A stretch of DNA of 64,000 bases from contig NZ_JAJOZC010000001.1 in assembly GCF_023701695.1 (NCBI RefSeq), positions 6,571,894 to 6,635,893 on the forward strand, in the 5' to 3' direction. Source of the DNA: Streptomyces sp. RKAG290. GTDB lineage: Bacteria > Actinomycetota > Actinomycetes > Streptomycetales > Streptomycetaceae. Of the stretch, positions 36,315 to 63,348 are shown one piece after another; the stretch's first letter is position 1, and each line of letters starts with the position of its first letter. The notes under the pieces are model-generated. The model was given only the letters and a program-made list of their open reading frames with translations. It was not told the origin of the DNA and made no database searches. A program made the position numbers and the translations under genes.

Positions 36315-37327
36315 CCACCACGATCGCCGAGCCCTACGGCCGCGTCGCGCCCGCGTTCCCGGCCTCTCCCGACCAGCACCTGATGGCCGAGCCGACCCGT
36401 GCCACGCTGCGGGTGCAGAGCCGCATGCTCGCGGCGACCCGCGCCTTCCTGACCGCGCAGGGCTTCCAGGAGCTGCTGCCGCCGGTCATCGGGCCGGTGA
36501 CCGACCCGGGCATCCGGGGCTCCAAGCAGGTGGACGTCGACTTCTACGGACACAAGTACAAGCTGATGACCAGCGCGATCCTCTACAAGCAGGCGTCGCT
36601 GCTGGCCTTCGACAAGATCTTCTACATCGCACCCAACGTGCGCCTGGAACCGCTCGAGACGGCTGTCACCCACCGCCACCTCGCCGAGTTCCACCAGATC
36701 GACGTGGAGATCCGCGACGCGGGCCGCGAGGACGCGATGGAGCTCGCCGAGCGGCTCGTGGCGCACGTCGTGAACGAGGTCGTCCGCGACATGCCGGGTG
36801 ACCTGGAGCTCCTCGGCAGGGACCGGGACGCCTTCCGGGAAGTGGTCCACGGCGCGTTCGCCCGCACCACCCACGCGGAGGCGACTGCGGACCTGGTGGC
36901 GCTAGGCCACCCGCAGGACCCGGGCGCCGAGATCGACTGGGAGGGTGAGGAGATCCTCTCCGCGAAGACCAGCCGCCCCTTCTTCGTCGTCGACTACCCC
37001 AAGGGCTCGCGGGGCTTCTACGACCAGGAGGACACCGACCGTCCCGGCATCCTCCGCAACTTCGACCTGATCGCACCCGAGGGCTACGGCGAGCTCGCCA
37101 GCGGCAGCGAGCGCGAGCACGACTACGCGGCCCTGGTCACCCGGATGCGGGAGACCGGCGAGAACCCCGCGAAGTACGGCTGGTACCTCGACCTGGCCCG
37201 CCGCGGCATCCCCGCCAGCTCCGGGTTCGGCATCGGCCTGGAGCGCTTCACCCGGTACGTCACCGGCCGCACCGCCGCCTGGGAGGCCAGCGCCTACCCC
37301 AAGCTCCCGGGAGTGGTGTCGGCATGA
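36311..37327 (+). CDS. AsnRS-related class II synthetase (asparagine-synthetase-A-like ligase)
   Basis: 338 residues with only the catalytic core of class II Asp/Asn-tRNA synthetases; the N-terminal anticodon-binding OB fold is missing. Visible parts: motif 2 region (IFYIAPNVR, then HRHLAEFHQIDVEI) and motif 3 GFGIGLERFTRYV. Archaeal stand-alone paralogues of AsnRS act as ATP-dependent asparagine synthetases. In this operon a substrate of aspartate type, namely 3-methylaspartate from the mutase, is the natural guess, giving 3-methylasparagine or an activated acyl-adenylate. That is inference. It overlaps the mutase and flavoprotein genes by 4 bases each. Confidence 0.82.
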   Translation: MTTTIAEPYGRVAPAFPASPDQHLMAEPTRATLRVQSRMLAATRAFLTAQGFQELLPPVIGPVTDPGIRGSKQVDVDFYGHKYKLMTSAILYKQASLLAFDKIFYIAPNVRLEPLETAVTHRHLAEFHQIDVEIRDAGREDAMELAERLVAHVVNEVVRDMPGDLELLGRDRDAFREVVHGAFARTTHAEATADLVALGHPQDPGAEIDWEGEEILSAKTSRPFFVVDYPKGSRGFYDQEDTDRPGILRNFDLIAPEGYGELASGSEREHDYAALVTRMRETGENPAKYGWYLDLARRGIPASSGFGIGLERFTRYVTGRTAAWEASAYPKLPGVVSA

Positions 37328-38592
37328 GCGCCGTACTGAGCGCCGCGGGCTTCCCCGAGGAACAGGTGCGGCACCGGGCCAGGGCCGGAGCGGCGGGGGC
37401 CTTTCCCGCGCTGGAGTCCTACGGCAGCAGCCTGCTCGGCGCGCTCCCGGCCGGCCACGACCCGCACGACCTGCTGGAACGCGCCAGGATCGTCCCTCCC
37501 GTGTTCATGCCGGAGCGGCTGAAGAAGCTCATCGACCTGGCCCGTGAACCGCTCTACACCGACGTCGAACTGGACACGGTGATCGGTGGGTTCACCTCCC
37601 GGCTGCCGCTGTACGTGTCCGCGTTCGGCTCCACCCAGGTCGCCAGTCACGACCTGGGCGAGGCGGCCGGACGTCAGGCCGGACAGCTCGGCATCCCGAT
37701 GGTCATCGGGGAGAACGTCGTGCCGGTCAACGGCTACCGCGCCGCCTCCGACTCCGGGTCCTCCCCGCTGCTCGGCCGGATCGCCGCCTACACGGCCGCC
37801 GCCGACGACGAGCACGGCGGCGTGGTCGTGCAGCAGTCCACCGAGGACGCGGACGCCGAGGTGTGGAACCAGGTCTACAGCGACCCCGTCTCCGAGCCGC
37901 TGCTGGCCACCGGCCGGCTCGCCTTCGAACTGAAGGTCGGCCAGGGCGCAAAGCCCGGGCTCGGCGGACTCACCGTCCTGGGCCGCGAGGCCGGCGGCAG
38001 GGTCGCCGAACAGTACGCCCTGGACGCGGTGTTCGGCGCGGACAGCGACTCGGTGCTGCGGATCAGCAGCCCCGGCACCTTCACCGAGGAGATCCTGCGC
38101 CAGCAGATCCGGCTGATGCGCAACAACTTCCCCCGCGTGAAGGTGTGGGTGAAGCTGCACCCCGGGCGCGACGTGGCCCTCGCCGCGGCCACCGCCTGGG
38201 CGGCCGGCGCGGACTCCGTCACGGTGGACGGCGCGGAGGGCGGCACCGCCTGGGCGCCGACCACCTTCCTCGGCCAGGTCGGGCTCCCGCTCGGCGAGTG
38301 CCTGACCCGCATCGGCCGCACCGACCACTGCCTGCTCGCCAGCGGGCGGATCTGGGAGGGCAGCAGGGCCGCCAAGGCGCTGGCCCTCGGCGCGCGCGCC
38401 GTCGGCCTCGGCCGGGCCGCGCTGCTCGCCGTGGACGAGGACGCCGAGAGCGGACTGGTCCGGCTGGTCGAGAGCATCGCCCTGGAACTGCGGCTGCTGA
38501 TAAGCGCGGTGGGCAAGTACCACGCGAACGCCCTGGAAGCGGACGACGTCCTGCTGCCGGCCGACTCCGCGATGGTCTCCCGCACCGGCTGA
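37324..38592 (+). CDS. GltB-like FMN-dependent oxidoreductase (glutamate synthase central/FMN domain homologue)
   Basis: 422 residues matching the FMN-binding TIM barrel of glutamate synthase large subunits: ELKVGQGAKPGLGG near residue 210, VKLHPGRDVALAAATAWAAGAD, and VDGAEGGTAWAPT, where GltB has an A-E-GGT loop. The N-terminal glutaminase and C-terminal beta-helix of true GltB are absent, as is a Cys-rich 3Fe-4S loop. It could reductively aminate a 2-oxo acid, for instance to supply glutamate to the mutase, or oxidise an alpha-amino or hydroxy acid. The start overlaps the preceding gene (ATGA). A 113-base gap then leads to the giant NRPS. Confidence 0.8.
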   Translation: MSAVLSAAGFPEEQVRHRARAGAAGAFPALESYGSSLLGALPAGHDPHDLLERARIVPPVFMPERLKKLIDLAREPLYTDVELDTVIGGFTSRLPLYVSAFGSTQVASHDLGEAAGRQAGQLGIPMVIGENVVPVNGYRAASDSGSSPLLGRIAAYTAAADDEHGGVVVQQSTEDADAEVWNQVYSDPVSEPLLATGRLAFELKVGQGAKPGLGGLTVLGREAGGRVAEQYALDAVFGADSDSVLRISSPGTFTEEILRQQIRLMRNNFPRVKVWVKLHPGRDVALAAATAWAAGADSVTVDGAEGGTAWAPTTFLGQVGLPLGECLTRIGRTDHCLLASGRIWEGSRAAKALALGARAVGLGRAALLAVDEDAESGLVRLVESIALELRLLISAVGKYHANALEADDVLLPADSAMVSRTG

Positions 38593-38705
38593 TTCCCCTG
38601 CGCACCGCACGACTTCGCACCACCCGCACGTCATCCACCGTGGCTCCGTCGGTCTCCCGGCACGCCGCGAGACCACGAGATCCGAGCTACCAAGAAGGTG
38701 TCGAG

Positions 38706-57129
<18,424 letters not shown>

Positions 57130-57153
57130 CCCAGGACCACTGACACGGCCACA

Positions 57154-57191
57154 GGTGCCCGGGCCCGCCCACGACGGCGGACCCGGGCACC
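57154..57191. terminator. Hairpin terminator after NRPS-TE gene
   Basis: Arms 57154-57169 and 57176-57191 pair at 15 of 16 positions (GGTGCCCGGG with CCCGGGCACC) around a 6-base loop. It lies 24 bases after the NRPS stop and implies a separate promoter for the tailoring operon that follows. Confidence 0.85.
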
Positions 57192-57325
57192 CGTGCGTGC
57201 GCCGCCGCCCTCGCGCCCCCAAGTTGCCCGCGGGCTGCCGCTCATGCCGCCGGGCGGCGGGTTCCGGCCTGCATAGCGTGAAGCCATCCGCAGGCCACGG
57301 CCCCCGGCAACAGAAAGTCAAGGAA

Positions 57326-58243
57326 ATGGTTGATCATTCCGGCTGGCGTGTCGGGGTAGCTTCAGCCCCCGTCCACCACGGCGAGATCCTGCAAGGCGTG
57401 TTCACCGGTGACGGCGGGCTCACCCGAGGTCTCGTCACTCTTCCCTGCACCATTCACGCGACACGCGCGACGTTCATACCCGCTCCCGGCGCCGAAGTCA
57501 CCGTCACGCCGGAATGGAAGGGCAAGGCGCGGCGCGCGGCCGAACTCGCGGTCCGCGCCGTGACCCCGCCGGGCGCCGAGCCGGCCGGCGGTCATCTCGA
57601 CCTCACCGGCGACGTACCGCTGTGCCGGGGCTTCGGCTCGTCCACCAGCGACGTGCTCGCGGCCATCTGGGCGGTCAAGGACGCATTCGTCAGCCCACTG
57701 CCGCCGCAGGACGTCGCCCGGATCGCGGTGAGCGCGGAAACCGCGTCGGACTCCCTGATGTTCGAGGAGTCCACCGTCCTCTTCGCCCAGCGCGAGGGCA
57801 CGGTGATCGAGGACTTCGGCTACCGGATGCCGGCCATGCGGATCCTCGGCTTCGGCTCACGCCCCGAGGGCGGCGGGCGGGGCGTGGACACGCTGGCCCT
57901 CGCACCGGCCCGCTACGGGCAGGACGAGATCGACCTCTTCACCCGGCTGCAGTCGATGCTCCGGGAGGCCATCCAGATGAAGGACGTGGCCCTGCTGGGA
58001 TCGGTGGCCACGGCCAGTACGGAGATCAACCAGCGGCATCTGCCGATCCCGGAGCTCGACCGCATCCGGGACATCGCGCGGACCACCGGAGCCGTCGGCG
58101 TACAGGCGGCGCACAGCGGGGACATCGCCGGACTCCTCTTCGACCGGGACGACCCCGAGGTCGAGGCGCGGACCGACCTGGCCCAGGACCTCCTGCAAGA
58201 GCTCGGAATTCACGAGCAGTGGAACTACACAACGGGTGACTGA
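57326..58243 (+). CDS. GHMP-family amino acid kinase (PduX/threonine-kinase-like)
   Basis: 305 residues. The N-terminal SAPVHHGEILQGVF matches the first GHMP motif in its PduX-like form, and PLCRGFGSSTSDV is the P-loop-like ATP motif. Kinases of this type phosphorylate the hydroxyl of threonine, serine or homoserine. The next gene is a CysK-like beta-replacement enzyme that would use such a phosphate as leaving group. Together with the lyase two genes on, this matches the 2,3-diaminobutyrate routes proposed for pacidamycin and friulimicin; threonine is therefore the favoured substrate (inference). The start at 57326 has AAGGA unusually close, so it could lie elsewhere. Confidence 0.83.
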   Translation: MVDHSGWRVGVASAPVHHGEILQGVFTGDGGLTRGLVTLPCTIHATRATFIPAPGAEVTVTPEWKGKARRAAELAVRAVTPPGAEPAGGHLDLTGDVPLCRGFGSSTSDVLAAIWAVKDAFVSPLPPQDVARIAVSAETASDSLMFEESTVLFAQREGTVIEDFGYRMPAMRILGFGSRPEGGGRGVDTLALAPARYGQDEIDLFTRLQSMLREAIQMKDVALLGSVATASTEINQRHLPIPELDRIRDIARTTGAVGVQAAHSGDIAGLLFDRDDPEVEARTDLAQDLLQELGIHEQWNYTTGD

Positions 58244-58244
58244 C

Positions 58245-59294
58245 ATGACGACGACGACTCTGCCCAAGGCTCACTCCTCGATCGTGGAGGCGACGGAGCT
58301 GCCCCGCATCATCAAGGTGAGCGACAACCTCTACGCGGCGGCCTTCAGCCTGATGAAGCTGCTGCCCGCCCGCTACATACTCGACCGTGCCGAGGCCGCC
58401 GGGCTGATCTCCCCGGGCACCCGGATCATCGAGACCTCCTCGGGCACCTTCGCGCTGGGCCTGGCCATGGTCTGCCGGCTGCGCGGCTACCCGCTGACCA
58501 TCGTCGGCGACTCGGCGATCGACCGTGACCTGCGAACCCGGCTCGAAATGCTCGGCACGACGGTGGAGATCGTCGAGCACACCGGCGAGGCAGGCGGCAT
58601 TCAGGGCGCACGGCTCGCCCGGGTGGCCGAGCTGCGCAGGCAGGACCCGGAGGCCTTCGTCCCCGGCCAGTACGACAACCCCGACAACCCGGGCGCGTAC
58701 GGCGTCGTCGCCGATCTGATCGGCAACACCGTCGGAGCCGTCGACTGCCTGGTGGGACCGGTGGGTTCGGGCGGCTCCACCGGCGGACTCGCCGCCGCGC
58801 TGCGGCAGACCGACCCGGCGCTGCACCTGGTCGGCGTCGACACCCAGGGCAGCATCATCTTCGGCAGCCCGGACGGACCGCGCATGCTGCGCGGCCTCGG
58901 CAGCAGCATCCACCCGGGCAACGTCAGCCACGCGGCGTACGACGAGGTGCACTGGGTGACGGCCCCCGAGGCCTTCCACGCGACCCATGAGCTCTACCGC
59001 GCGCACGGCCTGTTCATGGGACCGACCAGCGGCGCGTCCTTCCAGGTCGCGTCATGGTGGGCCGAACAGAACCCGGACAGCACCGTCGTGATGGTGCTCC
59101 CGGACGAGGGCTACCGCTACCAGTCCACGGTCTACAACGACACCTGGCTGAAGGAGCAGGGGATCGTCCCCGCTCCCGCCGTCGACGGCCCGCTCACCGT
59201 CGAGCACCCGCTGGACGCCACCGCCGCCTGGTCCCGGCTGCTGTGGGCCCGCCGCGGCTTCGACGACGTCGTGCTGCCGGTGGTCGGCTCATGA
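58245..59294 (+). CDS. PLP-dependent cysteine-synthase-like beta-replacement enzyme
   Basis: 349 residues of fold type II PLP enzyme. The Schiff-base lysine is probably in FSLMKLLPARYIL; the substrate loop ETSSGTFALGLA replaces the usual EPTSGNTGIGLA; the phosphate-binding loop is GPVGSGGSTGG. Relatives include CysK and SbnA. In this context it should replace the phosphate of O-phospho-Thr/Ser with the amine of a donor such as aspartate, giving an N-succinyl-type adduct that the downstream lyase can cleave. The start is ATG 58245 or GTG 58236; the gene abuts the kinase. The stop overlaps the ATP-grasp gene (ATGA). Confidence 0.88.
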   Translation: MTTTTLPKAHSSIVEATELPRIIKVSDNLYAAAFSLMKLLPARYILDRAEAAGLISPGTRIIETSSGTFALGLAMVCRLRGYPLTIVGDSAIDRDLRTRLEMLGTTVEIVEHTGEAGGIQGARLARVAELRRQDPEAFVPGQYDNPDNPGAYGVVADLIGNTVGAVDCLVGPVGSGGSTGGLAAALRQTDPALHLVGVDTQGSIIFGSPDGPRMLRGLGSSIHPGNVSHAAYDEVHWVTAPEAFHATHELYRAHGLFMGPTSGASFQVASWWAEQNPDSTVVMVLPDEGYRYQSTVYNDTWLKEQGIVPAPAVDGPLTVEHPLDATAAWSRLLWARRGFDDVVLPVVGS

Positions 59295-60556
59295 GCGAGC
59301 GGCTCCTGCTCCTGGTCGAGAGCAACACCACCGGCACGGGACGGCTGTTCGCGCGAAGCGCCGTCGAGCTGGGTGTGGTGCCGGTGCTGCTGTGCGCGGA
59401 CCCGGGCCGCTACCCGTACGCCGTCGAGGACCGGCTGCGCACGGTTGTCGTGGACACCTCCGACGAGGCCGCGCTGTGGGCGGCCGTCCAGGCACTGGAG
59501 AGCGGGGCGACCGTCGCGGGCGTCCTGACCAGCTCCGAGTACTACGTACCCGCCGCTGCCGCACTGGCCTACCGGCTCGGACTGCCCGGCCCGTCGGCCG
59601 ACGCCGTGCGAGCCTGCCGCGACAAGGCCGAACAGCGCCGGGAGCTCCGCGCCGCGGGCGTCGGCTCGCCGGACTTCGCCGTCGTCTCGGAGGTCGCCGA
59701 CGCCCTTTCCGCAGCCCGCGGCATCGGACTGCCCGTCGTGGTCAAACCGGTGCAGGGGTCCGGAAGCCTGGGCGTACGGCTCTGCGCGGACCTCGACGAG
59801 GTCGCCGAGCACGCCGGCACGCTGCTGGCAGCCACCGTGAACGAGCGTGGTATCACCGCGCCGGGCCGGATCCTGATCGAGGAGTACCTGACCGGTCCGG
59901 AGTTCTCCGTCGAGGTCTTCGGCACGGACGCCGTCGTCACCGTCGCCAAGCACGTCGGCGCGCTGCCGGTGTTCGTCGAGACCGGCCACGACGTGCCGGC
60001 CGCGCTCCCCGGCGAGCAGGAGATCGCCCTGCGCGAGACCGCGGTACGCGCGGTGCGGGCGCTCGGCCTCGGCTGGGGCGCCGCCCATGTGGAACTGCGG
60101 CTGACCGGGGCCCGGACCGCCGAGGTCATCGAGGTCAACCCCCGGCTGGCCGGCGGCATGATCCCCGAACTGGTCCGCAGGGCCTGCGGGATCGACCTGG
60201 TGCGCGCCCAGGTGCTGGCCGCGCTCGGCGCAGCTCCCCAGCTGGAGCGCGGCGGTTACGCCCGTGCCTCGATCCGGTTCCTCACCTGCGCACAGGACGG
60301 CATCCTGGCGCGCTCGGCCGAACTGGCAAGGGCCCTGGACCGGGCCCGCACCGTCACCGGCACCGTCGAGGCGGTGCTCTACCGCGCCGCGGGTGAACCG
60401 GTCGGCCCCGCCGAGGACTTCCGCGGCCGCGTCGGCCACGTCATCGCCGTCGCCGACCGCGCCGGACGGGCGGCCGAGGCCGCCGACCGGGCCGTGGCCC
60501 TGCTCGGTGAGGCCGTGTCCTACGCGGATCTGCACACACTGGAGGCGTTCGCATGA
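59291..60556 (+). CDS. ATP-grasp ligase
   Basis: 421 residues with the ATP-grasp fold: N-terminal Rossmann-like part (LLLLVESNTTGTG), a central lobe with LPVVVKPVQGSGSLGV, and metal ligands in AAHVELR and EVIEVNPRLAGGMIPEL. Such enzymes join a carboxylate to an amine through an acyl-phosphate. It resembles the stand-alone L-amino acid ligase group more than biotin or purine enzymes. Its place between the CysK-like enzyme and the lyase, with 4-base overlaps on both sides, points to use in the same diamino acid route or to a dipeptide made from its product. The actual substrate is unknown. Confidence 0.87.
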   Translation: MSERLLLLVESNTTGTGRLFARSAVELGVVPVLLCADPGRYPYAVEDRLRTVVVDTSDEAALWAAVQALESGATVAGVLTSSEYYVPAAAALAYRLGLPGPSADAVRACRDKAEQRRELRAAGVGSPDFAVVSEVADALSAARGIGLPVVVKPVQGSGSLGVRLCADLDEVAEHAGTLLAATVNERGITAPGRILIEEYLTGPEFSVEVFGTDAVVTVAKHVGALPVFVETGHDVPAALPGEQEIALRETAVRAVRALGLGWGAAHVELRLTGARTAEVIEVNPRLAGGMIPELVRRACGIDLVRAQVLAALGAAPQLERGGYARASIRFLTCAQDGILARSAELARALDRARTVTGTVEAVLYRAAGEPVGPAEDFRGRVGHVIAVADRAGRAAEAADRAVALLGEAVSYADLHTLEAFA

Positions 60557-62019
60557 CCACTGCAACGGCGCACGGCATCGACACCGGCCGGCTCAAGGCC
60601 GCGCTCGACGCCGAGGCGCACCGCATCGTCTACGACCAGTACCTGCCCGACACCGCCGACGGCCTGGGCCAGGAACTGCGCTCCATCAGCGAGGTCGACC
60701 GGGCCCACCTGATCATGCTCACCGAGCGCGGGATCGTGGCCGCGGACCGGGCCGCCGCCCTGCTGCGCGCCATCGAGGAACTGCGCGGGCAGGACTTCGC
60801 ACCCGTCCGGGCCAGACCGATGCCGCGCGGCGTCTACCTGGCATACGAGGGACACCTCATCGAGCAGCTGGGCGACGGGACCGGCGGCATCCTGCACACC
60901 GGCCGCTCCCGCAACGACCTCAACGCCACCACGACCCGGCTGAAGACGCGCACGCCCTACCTGGCCCTCCTCGACGCCGTCGACCGGCTGGCCGGGGTGC
61001 TCCTGGCGAAGGCCGAGGAGTACCGGGACGTGGTCATGCCGGCCTACACCCACGGACAGCCGGCCGTGCCCATCAGCTACGGCCACTACCTGGCCGGAGT
61101 CGCCGGCGCGGTGCTGCGCGCGTACGAGGCGCTGCTGGACGCCGGCCGCCAGCTCGACGTCAACCCGCTGGGCGCCGGTGCGATCGGCGGGACGTCCGTC
61201 CCCATCGACCCCCGTCGCACCGCCGAACTGCTCGGCTTCAGCTCCGCCGCACCCAACTCGGTCGACGCGGTGGCCTCCCGTGACTTCGTCCTGGACCTGC
61301 TGTCCGCTGCCGCCGTCCTCGGGGTCACCCTGGCCCGCGCCGGGCGGGACCTGAGCACCTGGACCTCGGAGGAGTTCGGGCTGCTGCGGGTGGGGGACAC
61401 CCTCGTCGGCTCCAGCTCGATGATGCCGCAGAAGCGCAACCCGTTCCTGCTCGAACACATCCAGGGCCGGTCCACCGCGAGCCTCGGCGCGTTCGTCGGC
61501 GCGGCCTCCGCGATGACCACCGGCGGCTACACCAACGCCATCGCGGTCGGCACCGAGGCCGTGCGGCACCTGTGGCCCGGCCTCAGCGGCACCACCGACG
61601 CGGTGACGCTGCTGAGCCTGGTGGTCGCGGGCACCGAACCGGAGCGCGCACGCATGACGGACCGGGCGGTGGACGGCTTCACCTCGGCCACCTACCTGGC
61701 GGAGCGGCTCGTGCTGGACGGGATGCCGTTCCGGGCCGCGCACCACCTGGTCGGCGAGACCGTGCTCGGCGCCCTGGACTCCGGCCGGTCGCTGGAGGAC
61801 GCGGCGCGCTTCACCGCGGTCGACGACGGCGGACTGGCCCCCGACCGGGTGGCCGAGGCGTGCGCCCACGGCGGCGGACCCGGCTCCACGGCCGACGGGA
61901 TACGTGCCCTGGGCGCCCGGCGGGACATGCTGAAGACGGAGCTGACCGACCGGCGAACCCGCTGGTCGGACGCGGGCACGCGGCTGTCGCAGGCAGTGCT
62001 CAAGGCGGTGACGTCATGA
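60553..62019 (+). CDS. Argininosuccinate lyase homologue (fumarase/ASL superfamily)
   Basis: 488 residues with the superfamily signature GSSMMPQKRNP and helical core (GILHTGRSRNDLNATTTRLKTR). It releases fumarate from an N-succinyl adduct. Homologues in the pacidamycin and friulimicin clusters are assigned to 2,3-diaminobutyrate formation, not arginine synthesis. No argininosuccinate synthase accompanies it, which supports a specialised role. The start overlaps the ATP-grasp stop and the stop overlaps the MFS start, both by ATGA. The genomic arginine pathway would normally have its own argH elsewhere. Confidence 0.9.
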   Translation: MTTATAHGIDTGRLKAALDAEAHRIVYDQYLPDTADGLGQELRSISEVDRAHLIMLTERGIVAADRAAALLRAIEELRGQDFAPVRARPMPRGVYLAYEGHLIEQLGDGTGGILHTGRSRNDLNATTTRLKTRTPYLALLDAVDRLAGVLLAKAEEYRDVVMPAYTHGQPAVPISYGHYLAGVAGAVLRAYEALLDAGRQLDVNPLGAGAIGGTSVPIDPRRTAELLGFSSAAPNSVDAVASRDFVLDLLSAAAVLGVTLARAGRDLSTWTSEEFGLLRVGDTLVGSSSMMPQKRNPFLLEHIQGRSTASLGAFVGAASAMTTGGYTNAIAVGTEAVRHLWPGLSGTTDAVTLLSLVVAGTEPERARMTDRAVDGFTSATYLAERLVLDGMPFRAAHHLVGETVLGALDSGRSLEDAARFTAVDDGGLAPDRVAEACAHGGGPGSTADGIRALGARRDMLKTELTDRRTRWSDAGTRLSQAVLKAVTS

Positions 62020-63305
62020 GCGCCGGGCTGTCCGAGCGGGCTCCCGACATGGACCAGGGGCCGCCGCGCAGCGGGCTGCGCGCCAACCGGGACTTCAGGC
62101 TGCTGTGGATCGGCGAGACGACCAACCGCCTCGGCATCAACATCACCGCCGTCGCCATGCCGTTGCTCGCCACGGTGACGCTTGAGGCGAGCCCCTTCTC
62201 GGTGGGCCTGCTGGCCGCCGCCCCCTGGCTGCCGTGGCTGCTGATCGGTCTGCCGGCCGGCGCCTGGGTGGACCGGATGCGACGACGGCCGATCATGCAG
62301 ATCTGCAACCTGGTACCGCTCGTGATGCTGGCGAGCGTTCCGGTCGCGGACTGGCTCGGGTTCCTGACGATGACCCAGCTGCTCGTCGTGGGGCTGATCA
62401 ACGGGTTCGCCGCGGTCTTCTTCGGGATCTCGTACAAGGTCTACGTGCCTTCGATCGTCGAGCCCGGGGACCTCCCGGAGGCCAACGCCAAGCTCCAGGG
62501 GAGCGAATCGGTCGCCCAGGTCGCGGGGCTGGGCGGTGGTGGTCTGCTGGCCCAGGCATTCGGCGCGGCCTCCGGTCTCCTGGTCAACTCGGCGACGTAC
62601 CTCGTCTCCGCGCTCTGCCTGTTCGGCATCCGCAGCAAGGAACCGATCCCGGAGAAGCCCAACGAACGGCCGGCCCTGCTGCCGGACATCAAGGAGGGAC
62701 TCCGGTTCGCCTTCCACGACCCCTACCTGCGTGTCCTCACCCTGTACGGCACCGCCACCAACCTGATGCTCACGGCCGAGGCGGCGGTCCTGCCGATCTT
62801 CATCGTCCGAGAGCTCGGGATACCCGAAGGCGCCACCGGCTGGCTGCTCGCGTCGAGCAGTATCGGCGGGATCCTCGGGGCCACCACCGCCAAGCGGCTG
62901 ATCGCACGGTTCGGCTCGGCCCGCGGACTGCTGGTCGCCACGGTTGCCAGTGCCCCGTTCGCCCTGCTCATCCCGTTGGCCGGGACGGACTGGACCCTGG
63001 TCGCCCTGGTGCTCGGCAGCGCGATCCTCTCGCTGGGTGTCGTGCTCGCCAACGTGATCCAGGGTGCGTTCCGACAGCGCTACTGCCCGCCACAGCTGCT
63101 CGGCCGCGTCTCGGCCAGCGTCTCGTTCGCCAACTTCGGTGCCATTCCCATCGGTTCCGTGCTCGGCGGGAGCCTCGGACAGGTCCTCGGTCTGCGGCCC
63201 GCCCTGTGGCTGCTCACCGCCGGACTCGCCCTGACTCCGCTGCTCCTCCTGATCGGGCCGATGCGCCGAAGGCGGGACCTGCCGGTCGCGCCGGCCACGC
63301 CGTGA
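62016..63305 (+). CDS. MFS transporter, plus-strand arm
   Basis: 429 residues, about twelve membrane helices, with an MFS loop GAWVDRMRRRPIMQ between helices 2 and 3 and FRANRDF-type start (LRANRDFRLLWIGE) common in actinomycete exporters. It probably exports the product of the plus-strand NRPSs or gives self-resistance. Translationally coupled to the lyase gene. It belongs to the same general type as the exporter at 24921-26312 but is clearly diverged, so each arm has its own exporter. Confidence 0.9.
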   Translation: MSAGLSERAPDMDQGPPRSGLRANRDFRLLWIGETTNRLGINITAVAMPLLATVTLEASPFSVGLLAAAPWLPWLLIGLPAGAWVDRMRRRPIMQICNLVPLVMLASVPVADWLGFLTMTQLLVVGLINGFAAVFFGISYKVYVPSIVEPGDLPEANAKLQGSESVAQVAGLGGGGLLAQAFGAASGLLVNSATYLVSALCLFGIRSKEPIPEKPNERPALLPDIKEGLRFAFHDPYLRVLTLYGTATNLMLTAEAAVLPIFIVRELGIPEGATGWLLASSSIGGILGATTAKRLIARFGSARGLLVATVASAPFALLIPLAGTDWTLVALVLGSAILSLGVVLANVIQGAFRQRYCPPQLLGRVSASVSFANFGAIPIGSVLGGSLGQVLGLRPALWLLTAGLALTPLLLLIGPMRRRRDLPVAPATP

Positions 63306-63348
63306 GACCCCGATCGCCCGTCACTCTCGTACGAACAGGAGAGACCCC

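Noticed and set aside
60553..62019. Housekeeping argH of arginine biosynthesis, with the carbamoyltransferase as argF
   Set aside because: No argG, argB, argC, argD or argJ is present, the gene overlaps tailoring genes on both sides, and the carbamoyltransferase lies 28 kb away with a changed acceptor loop.
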